Part shown: in pieces, positions 54,328 through 63,082 of the stretch
Numbering within the stretch: the first letter of the stretch is position 1
Layout of the letters: each line of letters begins with the position of its first letter
Origin: Bacteroides sp.
Lineage (GTDB): Bacteria > Bacteroidota > Bacteroidia > Bacteroidales > Bacteroidaceae
Direction of reading: 5' to 3'
NCBI GenBank assembly: GCA_019416685.1
Contig: DXWV01000030.1
Location: 996-64,995, forward strand
DNA: 64,000 nt
Made by a program: the position numbers and the translations under genes
Notes under the pieces: model-generated
What the model saw: only the letters and a program-made list of their open reading frames with translations
Told to the model about the DNA's origin: nothing
Databases searched by the model: none

Positions 54328-57300
54328 ATGAATATCAGTAAATTTTTGATGTATATGGTGTTGTGCATCGTTGGTACATCTGTATCCGCACAGCAGAAAG
54401 AGTATGAAAATCCTCGTGTTACCGGAGTAAACCGGGAAGATGGACGTGCTACCTTTTGGTATTATTCGGATAAAAGTGAGGCTTTGAAAGGAGGGTATGA
54501 TAATGCTCCGGAAAATATATTGCTGAATGGCAAGTGGAAGTTTCATTTTTGTGAGAAGCCTGCAGAGCGTCTGATAGAGTTTTATCGAACTGCTTATGAT
54601 GTTTCTACCTGGAGTGATATTGATGTACCCGGCAGTTGGCCTTTACAAGGATACGATAAGCCGTTATATATGAATCATCCGTACGAATTTAATTACGTTG
54701 ATCCTTATCCGTACCGCGTTCCTGCGGAATGGAATCCGGTTGGAGCATTTCGTCGCACGGTTCAAGTACCTTCGGAATGGAAAGGAAAACGGATCGTACT
54801 TCATTTCGGAGCCGTTAAGTCTGCATTTTATGTATGGGTGAACGGGCAAAAGGTAGGCTATTCTCAAGATTCCAAAATGCAGGCGGAGTTTGATGTAACT
54901 CCCTACATACAATATGGGAAAGAGAATGTTATAGCTCTTGAAGTCTATCGCTTTTCCATAGGTTCTTATCTGGAATGCCAGGACTTCTGGCGGTTGGCAG
55001 GTATAAAAAGGGATGTATGGCTGTATGCCACATCTCCGGTGTTTCTGAAAGATTTCTTTGTTATCGGAGATTTAGATCAACAATACAAGGATGGTTTACT
55101 GGAACTGAATTGTACGCTAAAAAACACACAAACACGTAGAGCTCCTGTCAGTATTTCTTTCTCTCTGATTAACAAGGATGACAAGACGGTTTGGACAGAA
55201 AGGCAAACCCTTGTATTGCCCGGACGGAAAGAACAAAGTATGAATTTGAAAAAGATGATTGAAGGCTGTGAACGCTGGACTGCAGAAACGCCTTACTTGT
55301 ATACATTGTTAGTTGGCGTAGAGGAGGCAGATGGTAAGACTACGTATAGCTCGTGTAAAGTAGGTTTTCGTAAAGTGGAAGTGAAGAATGCACAACTTTT
55401 GATAAATGGAGTTCCTATTTATATAAAAGGAGCCAATCGACATGAACATCATCCCAAATACGGGCATTATATTCCTCGTGAAACAATGGAGAAGGATATT
55501 GAGTTGATGAAACAATTTAATATCAATGCGATTCGTACCTGTCATTATCCTTGCGATCCCTATTTCTATGAACTGTGTGATAAATATGGGATATATGTAG
55601 TTGATGAGGCGAATATCGAATCGCATGGTTTAGGAGCGGCTTTACAGAATGTAATAGATCCTCAAAAACACATAGCCTGTGATTCCGAATGGACGGATAT
55701 TCACCTGGACCGTATGAATCGTATGTTTCAGAGAGATAAGAACCATCCCTCGGTCATTATCTGGTCTTTGGGTAATGAATGTGGTGACGGTCTCAATTTC
55801 GTCGAAGGTTATAAAATGCTGAAAACACTTGATAAGAGTCGGTTGGTGCAGTTTGAGCAGGCAGGGACTTTACCACATACGGATATTTATTGTCCCATGT
55901 ATATGAAAGGAGAAATTATGAAGAACTATGCCTTGTCGCCCGATGCCCGTATGCCTCTCATTCAATGTGAGTATGCACATTCTATGGGTAATAGTCTTGG
56001 GAATTTTCAGGATTACTGGGATTTGATAGAAACCTATCCGGTGTTACAAGGTGGTTTTGTATGGGATTTTGTAGATCAGGGAATGGATGCATATCGTAAT
56101 GGGGTACATTACTATGAGTATGGAGGTGGATTTGGTCAGGAAAAGATTCGTAATGATGGGGCATTTTGTATTAATGGATTGTTTTCTCCGGATAGAAAAC
56201 CTAATCCCCATGCGTATGAGGCTAGGAAGGTTTTACAAAGTCTGCGCGTACGGCGTAGTAAATTGGGAGAGAAGATGTTTGAAGTGACAAATACGTTTTC
56301 ATTTACCAATGCTGATAAATATCAGTTGGTGTGGAGTGTTTTGCAGGATGGACAAGTGGTAGAAAACGGTAGTGTGCCATTTGCATTAGTACCTCATGCA
56401 ACAGGATTGTTGGCTATACCCTATCAAACGGTTCTTTCTGACCAATATGAATACTTCCTGAATGTCGAATTCAAACAAAAGGAAGTAGAAGGTTTGTTGC
56501 CTAAGGGGTGGACAGTCGCTTATGATCAGATTGCATTGAACCGTTCGGCTAAAAAAATAACCGTTGATACACTAAGTCAAACATTGACTTATTGGGAGAA
56601 TGATACTGTGATTGGTATAAAAGGAGAACGTGGGCTGAATCTGCTTTTTGATAAACAAAAAGGTGGATTGAGATCCTTACAATATGAAGATTTTGACTAT
56701 CTGAAATCTTCCCTTCTACCAGATTTTTGGCGTGTGAATACAGATAATGATGACTGGGATAGTGAGAACAATGTCTGGAAAAATGCAGTTTCTAAAATGA
56801 AAGTATTAGAGGTTACAGTAGAGCCTGTTGCTGTTGTGTCTAAGAGAATAAAGCAATATGGTCAGATAAAGGTACATGTTAAAACTCAGTTTACTGTCTC
56901 GGATAAGCCCCAGCATACTGTTTTCTTTGATACGGATTACACTGTGTGCGCTGATGGTACGATACGAGTAGATAACTATTTCACACCAAATTATTATAAT
57001 GGAGAATCCAATATGTCCATTCCCCGAATAGGACAGGTGGTCAATATTAATTCAGAACTTTCCTTGGCACAATGGTATGGACGTGGTCCTTGGGAGAACT
57101 ACTCGGATCGTAAAACGGCTACAATAGTTGGGAGGTATGAAATGCCGGTCACAGAGCTTCCTTATAACTATATTCGTCCTCAGGAGAATGGTTATCGTAC
57201 AGATGTTCGTTGGTTACAGTTGAAGAGTCCTGATGGACATGCATTGAAAGTAATAGGTGAACCAATATTTTGTTTTAATATTCAGTTTACGGGGCAGGAC

Positions 57301-57504
57301 GGATATTTTGCTAAAGAAGGTGCACGGATGCGTTCGTCAGTAGATATGGCAAAAGAGAAAAATTATTATTTGAATATTGATTATGCGCAAAAAGGAGTGG
57401 GTGGTGACAATTCCTGGGGAAAGCCAGTGCATTCCGAATATTTGGTTTTATTAAGATACCATGCTTATAGCTTTTGGCTACAACCGGAGTTATTACCTTT
57501 TTAA
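54328..57504 (+). CDS. GH2 beta-galactosidase (LacZ type), secreted
   Basis: A 1058-residue enzyme with the full LacZ layout and a signal peptide (MNISKFLMYMVLCIVGTSVSA). Domains: sugar-binding jelly roll (about 50-230), Ig-like (235-345), TIM barrel (350-640), second Ig-like, and the C-terminal Bgal_small_N beta-sandwich (about 770-1050, QWYGRGPWENYSDRK). Acid/base Glu484 lies in GNECGDG and the nucleophile Glu548 in CEYAHSMGN. It hydrolyses terminal beta-galactosides in the periplasm or at the surface. As the last PUL2 gene, it suggests that the mannose-rich substrate carries beta-linked galactose, as hybrid or complex N-glycans do; this is inference. It lies 97 bases after the double beta-sandwich gene, with a hairpin between. 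Confidence 0.93.
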   Translation: MNISKFLMYMVLCIVGTSVSAQQKEYENPRVTGVNREDGRATFWYYSDKSEALKGGYDNAPENILLNGKWKFHFCEKPAERLIEFYRTAYDVSTWSDIDVPGSWPLQGYDKPLYMNHPYEFNYVDPYPYRVPAEWNPVGAFRRTVQVPSEWKGKRIVLHFGAVKSAFYVWVNGQKVGYSQDSKMQAEFDVTPYIQYGKENVIALEVYRFSIGSYLECQDFWRLAGIKRDVWLYATSPVFLKDFFVIGDLDQQYKDGLLELNCTLKNTQTRRAPVSISFSLINKDDKTVWTERQTLVLPGRKEQSMNLKKMIEGCERWTAETPYLYTLLVGVEEADGKTTYSSCKVGFRKVEVKNAQLLINGVPIYIKGANRHEHHPKYGHYIPRETMEKDIELMKQFNINAIRTCHYPCDPYFYELCDKYGIYVVDEANIESHGLGAALQNVIDPQKHIACDSEWTDIHLDRMNRMFQRDKNHPSVIIWSLGNECGDGLNFVEGYKMLKTLDKSRLVQFEQAGTLPHTDIYCPMYMKGEIMKNYALSPDARMPLIQCEYAHSMGNSLGNFQDYWDLIETYPVLQGGFVWDFVDQGMDAYRNGVHYYEYGGGFGQEKIRNDGAFCINGLFSPDRKPNPHAYEARKVLQSLRVRRSKLGEKMFEVTNTFSFTNADKYQLVWSVLQDGQVVENGSVPFALVPHATGLLAIPYQTVLSDQYEYFLNVEFKQKEVEGLLPKGWTVAYDQIALNRSAKKITVDTLSQTLTYWENDTVIGIKGERGLNLLFDKQKGGLRSLQYEDFDYLKSSLLPDFWRVNTDNDDWDSENNVWKNAVSKMKVLEVTVEPVAVVSKRIKQYGQIKVHVKTQFTVSDKPQHTVFFDTDYTVCADGTIRVDNYFTPNYYNGESNMSIPRIGQVVNINSELSLAQWYGRGPWENYSDRKTATIVGRYEMPVTELPYNYIRPQENGYRTDVRWLQLKSPDGHALKVIGEPIFCFNIQFTGQDGYFAKEGARMRSSVDMAKEKNYYLNIDYAQKGVGGDNSWGKPVHSEYLVLLRYHAYSFWLQPELLPF

Positions 57505-57590
57505 GGTTATTAAGAAATCTTTTATTGGATGAAATGACTCCTGTAAGCTTCTATTTCAGTATTATAAAGCCTTAGTCTCATGTAGGAAGA

Positions 57591-57637
57591 ATAAAAGAAG
57601 AGGAGAAAGCTGTCATAACTTTCTCCTCTTCTTTTAT
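57591..57637. terminator. Strong bidirectional terminator closing the PUL region
   Basis: ATAAAAGAAGAGGAGAAAG (57591-57609) and its exact complement (57619-57637) form a perfect 19-bp stem with a 9-base loop. The A-rich left and T-rich right arms give a T tract in both directions. It lies between the convergent GH2 and secDF genes. Confidence 0.92.
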
Positions 57638-57655
57638 ATAATCAGTTGTCTGTTA

Positions 57656-60600
57656 TTATTCTACAGCAACAGTAGCAGCTTCTGCTGTTTCTTTCTTTTT
57701 ACTCATCATCGTATAAGCAATAGGAGAAGCAATAAACAGAGAAGACAATGTACCGATAACAACACCCAGAATCATTGCGAATGCGAAGCTGCGGATAGAG
57801 TCACCACCAAGGATGAAGATACACAGCAACACAATCAATGTACTCAATGAAGTATTGATAGTACGAGCCAATGTTGTATTCAGTGAGTCATTGAACAGCA
57901 AACGTTTATTACGTTTCGGATACAAATTGAAGAACTCACGTACACGGTCAAAGATTACCACCTTATCATTGATAGAGTAACCGATAGCTGTCAGGATAGC
58001 ACCAATAAATGTCTGGTCGATTTCCAGTGAGAATGGAACCAATCCCCACAACAGAGAATAAGCACCGATAATCATCACAGTATCACATGTCAATGCTACT
58101 ACAGAACCCACACTATAAGCAATATTGCGGAAGCGAAGCAGGATATACAAACCGATAGCGATCAGAGCCAGAACAACGGACCAGATGGCAGATGTTTTGA
58201 TATCGTCTGCAATACTCGGACCTACCTTTTGTGAACTGACAATACTACCACCTGTATGGTTATCACGGTCAATGAAAGTTGCCAGTGAAATGTTTTGAGT
58301 TAACAATGGTTTCAATGTCTCATACAGATATGCCTCGATTTCAGAATCCACATTATTACCTTCTTCTTCGATACGGTAGTTAGTACTGATACGAACGGTT
58401 TTTTTGTCAGTACCGATAGAGATTACACTTACATTGGCATCACCGAATTTACTTGCAATCAATTCACGTACCTGTTCCGGTTCTACTTGTTGTTCAAACT
58501 GCACCTTGAAGTTACGTCCACCGGTGAAGTCGATACTCTGACTTAAGCCACGGGTTACGAATGAAGCAATACATACCAGAATGATAACACCTGTGATTAT
58601 GAAGTAACGTTTATTGTTCTTCATGAAGTCGAAATGAGTATTTACCAGCAGATTCTTGGAGATTGCAGAGGTAAATGTTAAATTCAACAACTTGTCTTTA
58701 TTCATGAAGTGTTCGTAAACGATACGAGTCATGAATACTGCTGTAAAGAATGAGCAGAGGATACCGATAATCAAGGTAGTGGCAAAACCACGGATAGGAC
58801 CTGTACCAAAGTTAAACAGGATAATACCGGTGATGATTGAAGTTAAGTTGGAGTCGAAAATTGCAGAGAATGCATTTGAGTAACCATCGGCCAATGCTTT
58901 CTTTACACCTTTGCCACTGCGCAACTCTTCTTTCGTACGTTCATAGATAAGTACGTTTGCATCTACCGCCATACCGAGCGAAAGTACCATACCGGCAATA
59001 CCCGACATTGTCAGTGCTGCCTGGAAGGACGAAAGAATACCCAGTGTGAAGAAGAAGTTGAGGAACAATGCACCATTAGCAATCATGCCCGGGATAAATC
59101 CGTACATAGCACACATATAAATCATTAGCAGGATAAGTGCTACAACGAATGAGAATACACCTGCGTTAATAGATTCCTGACCCAGTGACGGACCTACGAT
59201 ATCTTCCTGTACGATGTGTGCAGGAGCAGGCATCTTACCGGATTTCAAAACGTTTGCTAAGTCTTTTGATTGTTCCGGAGTAAAGTTACCTGTGATGATT
59301 GAGTTACCACCTGTGATTTCTGTACTTACGTTCGGAGCAGAGTATACATAATTATCAAGTACGATAGCAATGGAGCGCCCGATGTTTTGTTTAGTCAATA
59401 ATGCCCAGCGACGCGCACCGTCAGAGTTCATAGACATACTTACAGACGGCTTACCGTGTTGATCGTAATCGTCTTTTGCATCTGTTACTACATCACCTTC
59501 AAGCGGAGCTTTACCATTACGTTCAGTAGACTTGATAGCATACAATTCAAAAATTTGTCCTTTCGGAGCGAAGTCAGCTGCAGCAACTCCCCATTTTAAA
59601 CGTAAGTCTTTAGGAAGTTCGGCCATTACTTCTTTCATGGAGAGATATCTGTTTATCTCGGCAGTATCTTTGTGATTGGCGTAACCAATGATAGGGCCCT
59701 GACCACTTGTATTCAACTGCAGAATAGCCAATAATGGATGTTCTTTCTTGATTTGCTCCATGTTGATAGAAGCTTCTTGCTTATCACCTTTCAGTGTGGC
59801 CTTAATACTGTCGGTAACGCTAATGGCTTTTGCAGGTGCAGCTTCTGCTACAACCTCTTCTGTAACAGTTGCGGTAGTAGTATCGGTAACTGCAGAAGAG
59901 CTTGCCAACACACTACGTATTCTGCCGTCTGCAGATTCCATAACAGGCAATACTTCTTTGGCTGTATATGTTTCCCAGAATTCCAGGTTGGCAGAACCTT
60001 GAAGAAGTTTTCTCACACGTTCCGGCTCTTTGATACCCGGAAGCTCTACCATGATACGTCCCATCTTGTCTTCGAGGCTTTGGATATTGGGTTGAACCAC
60101 ACCAAAACGGTCGATACGGGTACGGAGTACATTATAAGAGTTCTCTACGGCAGCTTTTACCTCAGAACGTAATACTTTCTCTACTTCAGCATCAGATGAT
60201 TTCTGGTTCACTTTGTCTTTCAACTGTTGTGTTGCAAAAAGTTCAGAAAGTTTGGCATCCGGTGCTATTCTGTGATATTCTTTAACGAATAGGGTGATAA
60301 CGTCGTCCTGGCTGTTGACAGCTTGTTTGGCAGCTGTTGCCAATGCCTGATTGAAGTTTTCATCAGGTTTGTTATCAGCCAATGCTTTAATAACATCAGG
60401 TACAGATACTTCGAGGATGACGTTCATACCGCCCTTGAGGTCCAGACCTAAACTAATCTCCATTTCACGACATTGTTTCAGCGTGTAGTTCCACTTCCAT
60501 ATTTTCCAGACTGGCTCATTAGAGAGAGAGTCAAGGTATTCTTGTTCTACTTTAGCATTGCCATTCGCTACTTCCTTTGCCTTATTGGTATAGTGGCGGG

Positions 60601-60682
60601 TAACGAAGGAAAAAGAGAGGTAGAACACGCATACCAGCGTGAGAAGTACCGCAAAAACTTTTACAAATCCTTTGTTTTGCAT
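57656..60682 (-). CDS. secDF: Protein translocase subunit SecDF (fused)
   Basis: Inner-membrane RND-type protein that uses the proton gradient to aid Sec-dependent export. The 1008 residues are a SecD-SecF fusion with about 12 membrane spans. The SecD half has GLDLKGGMNVILEV, the P1 head, and GMAVDANVLIYERTKEEL; the SecF half has QSIDFTGGRNFKV and GYSINDKVVIFDRVRE. Fusion is the usual form in Bacteroidota. The P1 head includes a longer low-complexity Ala/Thr/Val stretch (about residues 265-285, TTTATVTEEVVAEAAPAKA) not seen in the minimal protein. The ATG at 60682 opens MQNKGFVKVFAVLLTLVCVF, the first span. A core gene flanking the accessory region. Confidence 0.95.
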   Translation of the reverse strand: MQNKGFVKVFAVLLTLVCVFYLSFSFVTRHYTNKAKEVANGNAKVEQEYLDSLSNEPVWKIWKWNYTLKQCREMEISLGLDLKGGMNVILEVSVPDVIKALADNKPDENFNQALATAAKQAVNSQDDVITLFVKEYHRIAPDAKLSELFATQQLKDKVNQKSSDAEVEKVLRSEVKAAVENSYNVLRTRIDRFGVVQPNIQSLEDKMGRIMVELPGIKEPERVRKLLQGSANLEFWETYTAKEVLPVMESADGRIRSVLASSSAVTDTTTATVTEEVVAEAAPAKAISVTDSIKATLKGDKQEASINMEQIKKEHPLLAILQLNTSGQGPIIGYANHKDTAEINRYLSMKEVMAELPKDLRLKWGVAAADFAPKGQIFELYAIKSTERNGKAPLEGDVVTDAKDDYDQHGKPSVSMSMNSDGARRWALLTKQNIGRSIAIVLDNYVYSAPNVSTEITGGNSIITGNFTPEQSKDLANVLKSGKMPAPAHIVQEDIVGPSLGQESINAGVFSFVVALILLMIYMCAMYGFIPGMIANGALFLNFFFTLGILSSFQAALTMSGIAGMVLSLGMAVDANVLIYERTKEELRSGKGVKKALADGYSNAFSAIFDSNLTSIITGIILFNFGTGPIRGFATTLIIGILCSFFTAVFMTRIVYEHFMNKDKLLNLTFTSAISKNLLVNTHFDFMKNNKRYFIITGVIILVCIASFVTRGLSQSIDFTGGRNFKVQFEQQVEPEQVRELIASKFGDANVSVISIGTDKKTVRISTNYRIEEEGNNVDSEIEAYLYETLKPLLTQNISLATFIDRDNHTGGSIVSSQKVGPSIADDIKTSAIWSVVLALIAIGLYILLRFRNIAYSVGSVVALTCDTVMIIGAYSLLWGLVPFSLEIDQTFIGAILTAIGYSINDKVVIFDRVREFFNLYPKRNKRLLFNDSLNTTLARTINTSLSTLIVLLCIFILGGDSIRSFAFAMILGVVIGTLSSLFIASPIAYTMMSKKKETAEAATVAVE

Positions 60683-60739
60683 TTTACTTTTAATTTATTA
60701 TGATTACTTTTTAATTTAATTCTGTCGCATATAAGGCTG

Positions 60740-60747
60740 CAAATATA
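60740..60747 (-). promoter_or_regulatory. Putative -7 box of secDF promoter
   Basis: On the minus strand this is TATATTTG, a full match to TAnnTTTG, 57 bases upstream of the secDF ATG. No clear -33 TTTG is seen at the expected distance. Confidence 0.45.
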
Positions 60748-60843
60748 GTTTTTTTTTCACATTCAGTGGTAATTAGGGGTCAAATATTTGAGGTTTAGGG
60801 TGTATTTTGCTCTTAATATTAGAGATTTCTCCTGAAGAAATAA

Positions 60844-60882
60844 AATATCCCCGGAGGATTCTGAATGACCTCAGGGGATATT
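60844..60882. other. Long hairpin in the peptidase-secDF spacer
   Basis: AATATCCCCGGAGG (60844-60857) pairs with CCTCAGGGGATATT (60869-60882), 13 of 14 pairs, around an 11-base loop. It lies downstream of the peptidase terminator and upstream of the secDF promoter. It may be a second terminator for leftward readthrough, or a regulatory structure. Confidence 0.6.
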
Positions 60883-60900
60883 AAAGTTTGTTTAAAGTTA

Positions 60901-60930
60901 AAAAAGCTCAGCATTCAGCTTTTTATTTTT
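60901..60930 (-). terminator. Terminator of the M3 peptidase gene
   Basis: AAAAAGCT (60901-60908) and AGCTTTTT (60917-60924) form an 8-bp stem. Read leftward, the structure follows the peptidase stop codon by about 25 bases and ends in a T run. Confidence 0.7.
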
Positions 60931-60949
60931 GGCTTTAGACTATTTTTCG

Positions 60950-63037
60950 TTACTTCATACCTCTGTTTTTCAACATAGGGTCCAGTTGTGGCTCTGCTCC
61001 ACGGAAGTTTTTATAAAGTACCATCGGGTCTTCACTGTTTCCTTTCTCAAGTACGTTGTGACGGAACAGATTAGCTGTTGTTTTATCAAAGATACCATTC
61101 TCTTTGAAAGCCTCAAAGGCATCATTGTCCAATACGTTGGCCCAGAGGTAACTATAGTAACCAGCGGCATATCCGCCAATAATGTGGTTGAAATACGTTG
61201 TGCGATAACGTGGTGCTATTTCAGGAATAAGACCTAACTTATCCATTGCTTCTTTTTCATAGGAAATTACATCCAGATTCTTTACATCAGTGAGGTTGTG
61301 AAGATTCATGTCCAAGATAGCAGCTGCGAGTAATTCTGTTGTCATGAATCCCTGGTTAAAGGTCTTCTGTTTCAGTATTTTGTCGATAATTGAATCAGGA
61401 ATGACTTCGCCGGTCTGGTAATGTTTTGCATACATTTTCAGCACTTCCGGTTCGGTGGCCCAATGTTCATTGATTTGCGAAGGAAGTTCTACAAAATCGC
61501 GTACAACATTGGTACCTGAGATACCTTGGTAGTTGCATTGGGTCAGTAGTCCATGAAGTCCATGTCCGAATTCATGAAAGAGGGTTTCTACTTCGTCCAT
61601 GGTAAGCAGTGATGGAGTATTGCCTACAGGTTTAGTGAAGCTGGCAACATTACAAACCAGTGGACGGATATCCCCTTTTTGTTCGCGATAGTTACTCATC
61701 CATGCGCCCCCGCTTTTTCCGGGACGGGGATAATAGTCTACATAGAAGATACCCAGTTGAGAACCATCTGCGTCTTTTACTTCAAACACTTCCACGTCGG
61801 GATGATATACAGGAATATTTGGTAATTTGGTCAAAGTGATACCATACAGTTTATTGGCTACTGCGAAAGCACCTTCACGTACATTCTCCAGCTTGAAATA
61901 GGGTTTGGTTTCTTCTTCATCCAGGTTGTATTTCTCTTTGCGTAGTTTTTCAGTATAATACCACCAGTCCCAGGGCGCCAGTTTTTCACCTTTACCCTCT
62001 TTATCCATTAGCTTTTGCAATTCAGCAGCTTCTGCTTTGGCCTTAGGAAGCGAATAACTCCACAGGTTATTGAGGAAGTCCATAACAGTGACTGAGTTTT
62101 TGGCCATTGTATTATCCAGGACGAAGTTTGAATAACAGTCGAAACCGAGTAAATTGGCTTTTTCAAGACGGAGGCTAACTATTTTGGTAATAATCTCTTT
62201 GTTGTCGTTTTTGTCATTATTATTGCCACGGTTTATATAAGCCTGGTATATTTTCTCACGAAGTGGACGATTCTCTGAATATTGGAGGAAAGGCAGGCGG
62301 CTGGCATTATGCAATGTAAACAACCATTTCCCTTCTTGTCCGGCGGCTTTTGCCTCTTCGGCTGCACTTTGGCGGAACCATTCGGGGAGTCCGGCAAGAT
62401 CCTCTTCTTTATCTATGAACAACTGGAAGGCGTTATTCTCATTCAGGATATTGTTACTGAATGTGATGCCAAGAGTAGAAAGTTCCTTATTAACTTCGCG
62501 TAAGCGCGCTTGTTTCTCAGCAGAAAGATTAGCTCCCGACCGTACAAAGCTTTTATAGGTTTTGTCCAGCAGGCGTTCTTGCTCTGTAGTGAGATGCAAG
62601 TCGTTCTTTTGTTGATATACGTTATTTACTTTGGCGAATAGCTCTTGGTTGAGAGAAATGTTATCACTATGTTCAGAGAGTACCGGAGCCATTTTTATAG
62701 ATAATTCGGTCAGTTCATCTGTTGTTTCTGCATCGGTCATATTGAAAAAGATAGCACTGACACGATCCAGAATAGGTGAACTGTTATCCAGCGCTACAAT
62801 TGTGTTTTCAAATGTAGGCGCTTCCGGATTTTCGATAATGGCTTTGATATTCTGATTTTGCTCTTCTATTCCTTTCAGGAAAGCGGGTTCGTAATGTTCC
62901 AGTTTGATTTTATCGAAAGCCGGAACACCATACTCGGTTTGAAACTCGGTAAAGAACGGATTATTGTCCGTTTTTGTAGCACAGGAGTACATCATACAAC
63001 TTGCAGCTAAAATAATTACTGTTTTCTTTATTTCCAT
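60950..63037 (-). CDS. dcp: M3 family metallopeptidase lipoprotein (peptidyl-dipeptidase Dcp-like)
   Basis: A 695-residue zinc peptidase of the thimet/Dcp family, which removes C-terminal dipeptides from oligopeptides. The zinc motif is His488-Glu489-Phe-Gly-His492 (FHEFGHGLHG), with the downstream ligand Glu expected in the following helix (RDFVELPSQINEHW). The N-terminus MEIKKTVIILAASCMMYSC is a lipoprotein signal (lipobox MYSC), so it should be anchored in the periplasm or outer membrane. Substrate-loop residues FNHIIGGYAAGYYSYLWA are typical of the family. It lies 45 bases after the endonuclease-like gene, probably in one operon, and has its own terminator. Confidence 0.92.
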   Translation of the reverse strand: MEIKKTVIILAASCMMYSCATKTDNNPFFTEFQTEYGVPAFDKIKLEHYEPAFLKGIEEQNQNIKAIIENPEAPTFENTIVALDNSSPILDRVSAIFFNMTDAETTDELTELSIKMAPVLSEHSDNISLNQELFAKVNNVYQQKNDLHLTTEQERLLDKTYKSFVRSGANLSAEKQARLREVNKELSTLGITFSNNILNENNAFQLFIDKEEDLAGLPEWFRQSAAEEAKAAGQEGKWLFTLHNASRLPFLQYSENRPLREKIYQAYINRGNNNDKNDNKEIITKIVSLRLEKANLLGFDCYSNFVLDNTMAKNSVTVMDFLNNLWSYSLPKAKAEAAELQKLMDKEGKGEKLAPWDWWYYTEKLRKEKYNLDEEETKPYFKLENVREGAFAVANKLYGITLTKLPNIPVYHPDVEVFEVKDADGSQLGIFYVDYYPRPGKSGGAWMSNYREQKGDIRPLVCNVASFTKPVGNTPSLLTMDEVETLFHEFGHGLHGLLTQCNYQGISGTNVVRDFVELPSQINEHWATEPEVLKMYAKHYQTGEVIPDSIIDKILKQKTFNQGFMTTELLAAAILDMNLHNLTDVKNLDVISYEKEAMDKLGLIPEIAPRYRTTYFNHIIGGYAAGYYSYLWANVLDNDAFEAFKENGIFDKTTANLFRHNVLEKGNSEDPMVLYKNFRGAEPQLDPMLKNRGMK

Positions 63038-63082
63038 AGGTATTACTATTGGGTATTGTCATTCGTTTCATTGGTCATGGAT

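Noticed and set aside
4766..57504. Phage, toxin-antitoxin, CRISPR or defence system within the island
   Set aside because: Every sizeable gene is accounted for by sugar sensing, transport or hydrolysis; no nuclease, integrase, toxin or repeat-spacer array was seen.
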